Positions 34,572 to 36,449 of a stretch of 36,449 nt of DNA are shown in pieces. Position 1 is the first letter of the stretch, and every line of letters begins with the position of its first letter. The notes under the pieces were generated by a model. That model worked only from the letters and a program-made list of their open reading frames with translations. It did no database searches and had not been told where the DNA came from. Origin of the DNA: Pseudomonadota bacterium (GTDB taxonomy: Bacteria; Pseudomonadota; Gammaproteobacteria; Burkholderiales; Burkholderiaceae_C); assembly GCA_021846965.1 (NCBI GenBank), contig JAJZWA010000037.1:1-36449 (forward strand), in the 5' to 3' direction. Both the position numbers and the translations under genes were made by a program.

Positions 34572-34611
34572 CCCCCTCCGTCGCGGGGGTCGCCCCCCGC
34601 GACGGAGGGGG
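34572..34611. terminator. Long perfect hairpin between convergent genes
   Basis: An 18-bp perfect stem, CCCCCTCCGTCGCGGGGG (34572-34589) with CCCCCGCGACGGAGGGGG (34594-34611), has a TCGC loop. It lies between the CsoR-family stop (34555) and the mnmA stop (34612-34614), and its 3' arm touches the mnmA stop codon. Neither strand has a T-run afterwards, so it may work as a bidirectional block or a 3'-end protector more than as a classic intrinsic terminator. Confidence 0.7.
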
Positions 34612-35694
34612 TCAACCTATGATTCCGCCGCCCAGGCAGATTTCGCCGTCGTAAAGTACGGCGGACTGGCCGGGGGTGACGGCCCATTGGGGGTGCTCGA
34701 AGTCCAGGGCCAGGGTGTGCTGGTCGGCTTGCAGCACGGTGCAGGGGGCGTCGCTCTGGCGGTAGCGGGTCTTGGCGCCCAGGCGCGAGCCCGCGGCCGG
34801 GGGGTGTCCGGATACCCAGGAGGCCTCCTGTGCCAGCAGGCGCGAGCTCAGAAGCCAGGGGTGGTCATGCCCCTGCACGACGTACAGGGTGTTGCTGGCC
34901 ATGTCCTTGCGCGCGACGAACCAGGGTTCGCCGCTGCCGTCGCGGCTGCCGCCCAGGCCGATGCCCTTGCGTTGGCCCAGGGTGTAGAAAGCCAGGCCCA
35001 TGTGCTCACCGATCGGCTCCCCCTCGGCGTTGCGCATCGGGCCCGGCCGCGTGGGCAGGTAGCGGTTGAGGAACTCGCGAAAGGGGCGCTCGCCGATGAA
35101 ACAGATTCCGGTGGAGTCCTTCTTGCGCGCATTGGGCAGCCCGATGGATTCGGCGATGCGCCGTACCTCGGTCTTGGGCAACTCCCCGACCGGGAACAGC
35201 GTGCGCCGAAGCTGGTCCTGGTTCAGGCGGTGCAGGAAGTAGCTCTGGTCCTTGGAGGGGTCCAGGCCGCGCAGCAACTGCACGCCCTGGGCGCTGTCGC
35301 GCACCCGGGCGTAGTGCCCGGTGGCGATGTGCTCGGCGCCCAGGCCCACCGCGTGGTCCAGGAAGGCCTTGAACTTGATCTCGGCATTGCACAGCACGTC
35401 CGGATTGGGCGTGCGCCCGGCCTGGTATTCCCGCAGGAATTCGGCGAATACCCGGTCCTTGTATTCGGCGGAGAAATTCACCGCCTCGATGTCGATGCCG
35501 ATGAGATCGGCCACGCTGACCGCATCCAGCCAGTCCTGGCGCGTCGAGCAGTACTCGCCGTCATCGTCGTCTTCCCAGTTCTTCATGAACAGTCCCACGA
35601 CCTCGTAGCCCTGCTGCTTGAGCAACCAGGCCGATACGGAGGAATCGACGCCGCCGGACATGCCGACGACCACGCGGGGACGATGGGAAACCAT
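34612..35694 (-). CDS. mnmA: tRNA-specific 2-thiouridylase MnmA
   Basis: A 360-residue enzyme that puts sulfur on uridine 34 of tRNA for Glu, Gln and Lys, using sulfur relayed from IscS/Tus proteins. The PP-loop [17 protein letters not shown] (SGGVDSS at residues 13-19) binds ATP; the catalytic cysteines are C102 in [12 protein letters not shown] and C198 in [17 protein letters not shown] and [11 protein letters not shown] are also conserved. The ATG at 35694 gives the usual start; an open frame 13 codons longer begins inside the nudix gene. It lies 10 bases after the nudix gene stop on the same strand, so they form an operon. Confidence 0.97.
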   Translation of the reverse strand: MVSHRPRVVVGMSGGVDSSVSAWLLKQQGYEVVGLFMKNWEDDDDGEYCSTRQDWLDAVSVADLIGIDIEAVNFSAEYKDRVFAEFLREYQAGRTPNPDVLCNAEIKFKAFLDHAVGLGAEHIATGHYARVRDSAQGVQLLRGLDPSKDQSYFLHRLNQDQLRRTLFPVGELPKTEVRRIAESIGLPNARKKDSTGICFIGERPFREFLNRYLPTRPGPMRNAEGEPIGEHMGLAFYTLGQRKGIGLGGSRDGSGEPWFVARKDMASNTLYVVQGHDHPWLLSSRLLAQEASWVSGHPPAAGSRLGAKTRYRQSDAPCTVLQADQHTLALDFEHPQWAVTPGQSAVLYDGEICLGGGIIG

Positions 35695-35704
35695 GGCGCG
35701 AATT

Positions 35705-36184
35705 CTAGGGCTGCCCGTGTTGCATCGCCGCATCGCCGTGCAGCAGGTCCAGGGGCCAGCGTCTGCCCGAAGCGTGGTCCAGCGCGCACTGCAGCACGGA
35801 AGGGCTGCGGTGGCGCTCGCGACTGGCGTGCAACTCGTCCAGGCTCATCCACAGGGTGCGCACGATGCCCTGGTCCAGTCCGCGCGAGGGGTCGTGCGCG
35901 CCCAGTTCGCCCACGAAGGCGAAGCGCACGTAGTGCACGCTGGCCCCCTGGCGCATGCCGTGGCTCTGGTAGACCCCCAGCAGCTCGGTGGGTCGAAAGG
36001 CATGCGCGGTTTCCTCCAGGGTTTCGCGCACCACGGCTTGCAGCAGATTCTCCCCGGGTTCGAGATGGCCGGCAGGGTTGTTCAGGCGCAGGCCCTGTGG
36101 CGTATGTTCCTCGACCAGCAGGAAACGGCCATCGCGCTCGATGATGGCGGCGACGGTGACGTGGGGAAGATTCGAGTCGGACAT
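35705..36184 (-). CDS. Nudix hydrolase
   Basis: A 159-residue NUDIX protein. The nudix box at residues ~39-61 ([20 protein letters not shown] then TA) has G-x5-E-x7-REUxEE; the final conserved Gly is Ala. Length and the [20 protein letters not shown] start resemble NudJ-type pyrophosphatases that act on nucleoside or thiamine diphosphates. The exact substrate is not clear. It overlaps no gene and stops 10 bases before mnmA; from memory, nudix-mnmA is a common pair in proteobacteria. The ATG at 36184 fits family starts. Confidence 0.9.
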   Translation of the reverse strand: MSDSNLPHVTVAAIIERDGRFLLVEEHTPQGLRLNNPAGHLEPGENLLQAVVRETLEETAHAFRPTELLGVYQSHGMRQGASVHYVRFAFVGELGAHDPSRGLDQGIVRTLWMSLDELHASRERHRSPSVLQCALDHASGRRWPLDLLHGDAAMQHGQP

Positions 36185-36272
36185 GCGGGCTGGATCGGGG
36201 TGCGGTTCGGGGCAGGCTGCGTATTTTCCTGGTCTCGGAAAGTGCATTTTCGCGGATACTCCCGGTTTCGAC

Positions 36273-36278
36273 CATAAT
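36273..36278 (+). promoter_or_regulatory. Putative -10 element of pntA
   Basis: CATAAT (5/6) lies 29 bases before the pntA ATG in the divergent gap to the nudix gene. No sure -35 was found. Confidence 0.35.
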
Positions 36279-36307
36279 CCGCGGTTTCGATTCACGAGGG
36301 GATCTCC

Positions 36308-36449
36308 ATGCGCATAGGCGTAGCAGCGGAAAGCGTGGCGGGCGAGGCGCGCGTTGCGGCGACCGCGGAAACCGTCAGGAAGCTGGTGGCGCAGCAGCAT
36401 GAGGTGCTGGTGCAGGCCGGAGCCGGCGAGCGCGCCGGGGTGCTGGACG
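36308..36449 (+). CDS. pntA: NAD(P) transhydrogenase subunit alpha, 5' part only
   Basis: The first 47 codons of a gene that leaves the window. MRIGVAAESVAGEARVAAT and ETVRKLVAQQHEVLVQAGAG match the N-terminus of the PntA/alanine-dehydrogenase family, where substitution of the usual GVPKE by GVAAES is mild. PntA with PntB forms the proton-driven transhydrogenase that makes NADPH. With only 47 residues, alanine dehydrogenase cannot be fully excluded, but a GAGGGGA site and the position fit a pnt operon start. Confidence 0.75.
   Translation, partial: MRIGVAAESVAGEARVAATAETVRKLVAQQHEVLVQAGAGERAGVLD

Noticed and set aside
31583..34687. A minus-strand open frame of about 1030 codons
   Set aside because: Antisense to the RND pump, DUF2892 and CsoR-family genes. 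His/Gln/Gly-rich translation, typical of a shadow frame.
1..36449. CRISPR arrays, tRNA, rRNA or insertion sequences
   Set aside because: No regularly spaced repeats, no cloverleaf-type sequence with TTCGA arms, no rRNA-like stretch and no transposase were recognised on either strand.

Overview
The window is GC-rich chromosomal DNA of a betaproteobacterium, most likely order Burkholderiales. This rests on protein character and gene neighbourhoods: tldD next to a DAHP synthase, the purC/purE/purK/tsaC cluster, recA-recX next to sucCD, an EIIA(Man)-like protein with HPr and PTS enzyme I, and a PglL-type ligase. I cannot place it to genus. I found no rRNA, tRNA, CRISPR array or insertion sequence, and no gene-free stretch above 300 bases.

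Layout. 1-2030 is an accessory segment that looks less GC-rich than the rest. It holds, all on the minus strand, a 5' fragment of a probable type VI secretion (T6SS) effector, a PAAR spike-tip protein overlapping it, and a vapBC toxin-antitoxin pair with a palindromic operator candidate. From 2100 the core genome starts: tldD (possibly leaderless), a cytochrome b561, then aroG behind an attenuator. The attenuator has a leader peptide with eight aromatic residues in nine codons, followed by mutually exclusive antiterminator and terminator hairpins. Next come purC, a convergent cnoX, and purE-purK-tsaC. recA has a perfect LexA box and overlaps recX. sucC has a structured 5' leader and is followed by sucD and a strong terminator. 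terC, a PP2C phosphatase and an FHA protein form a plus-strand run that converges on pyk.

18505-26632 is a minus-strand block. In transcription order it holds an EIIA(Man)-like protein, ptsH, an OmpR-type response regulator, a histidine kinase, ptsI, a BepA-like M48 protease and a PglL/Wzy-like ligase. The two-component pair splits ptsH from ptsI. 26727-27948 holds a lipoprotein and a divergent Tat-type thioredoxin-fold protein. 28089-34555 is an efflux operon: TolC-like protein, membrane fusion protein, RND pump, a DUF2892 membrane protein and an unusual CsoR/FrmR-family repressor. Its promoter carries a palindrome that this repressor may bind. An 18-bp perfect hairpin separates it from the convergent nudix-mnmA pair, and the window ends in the first codons of pntA.

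How the parts work together: most genes are housekeeping (purine synthesis, aromatic synthesis, TCA cycle, glycolysis, DNA repair, tRNA modification, PTS signalling). The parts most worth following up are the aromatic attenuator before aroG, the non-canonical CsoR-family protein with its RND operon, the two-component system inside the PTS cluster, the structured sucC leader, and the T6SS/vapBC segment at the left edge.
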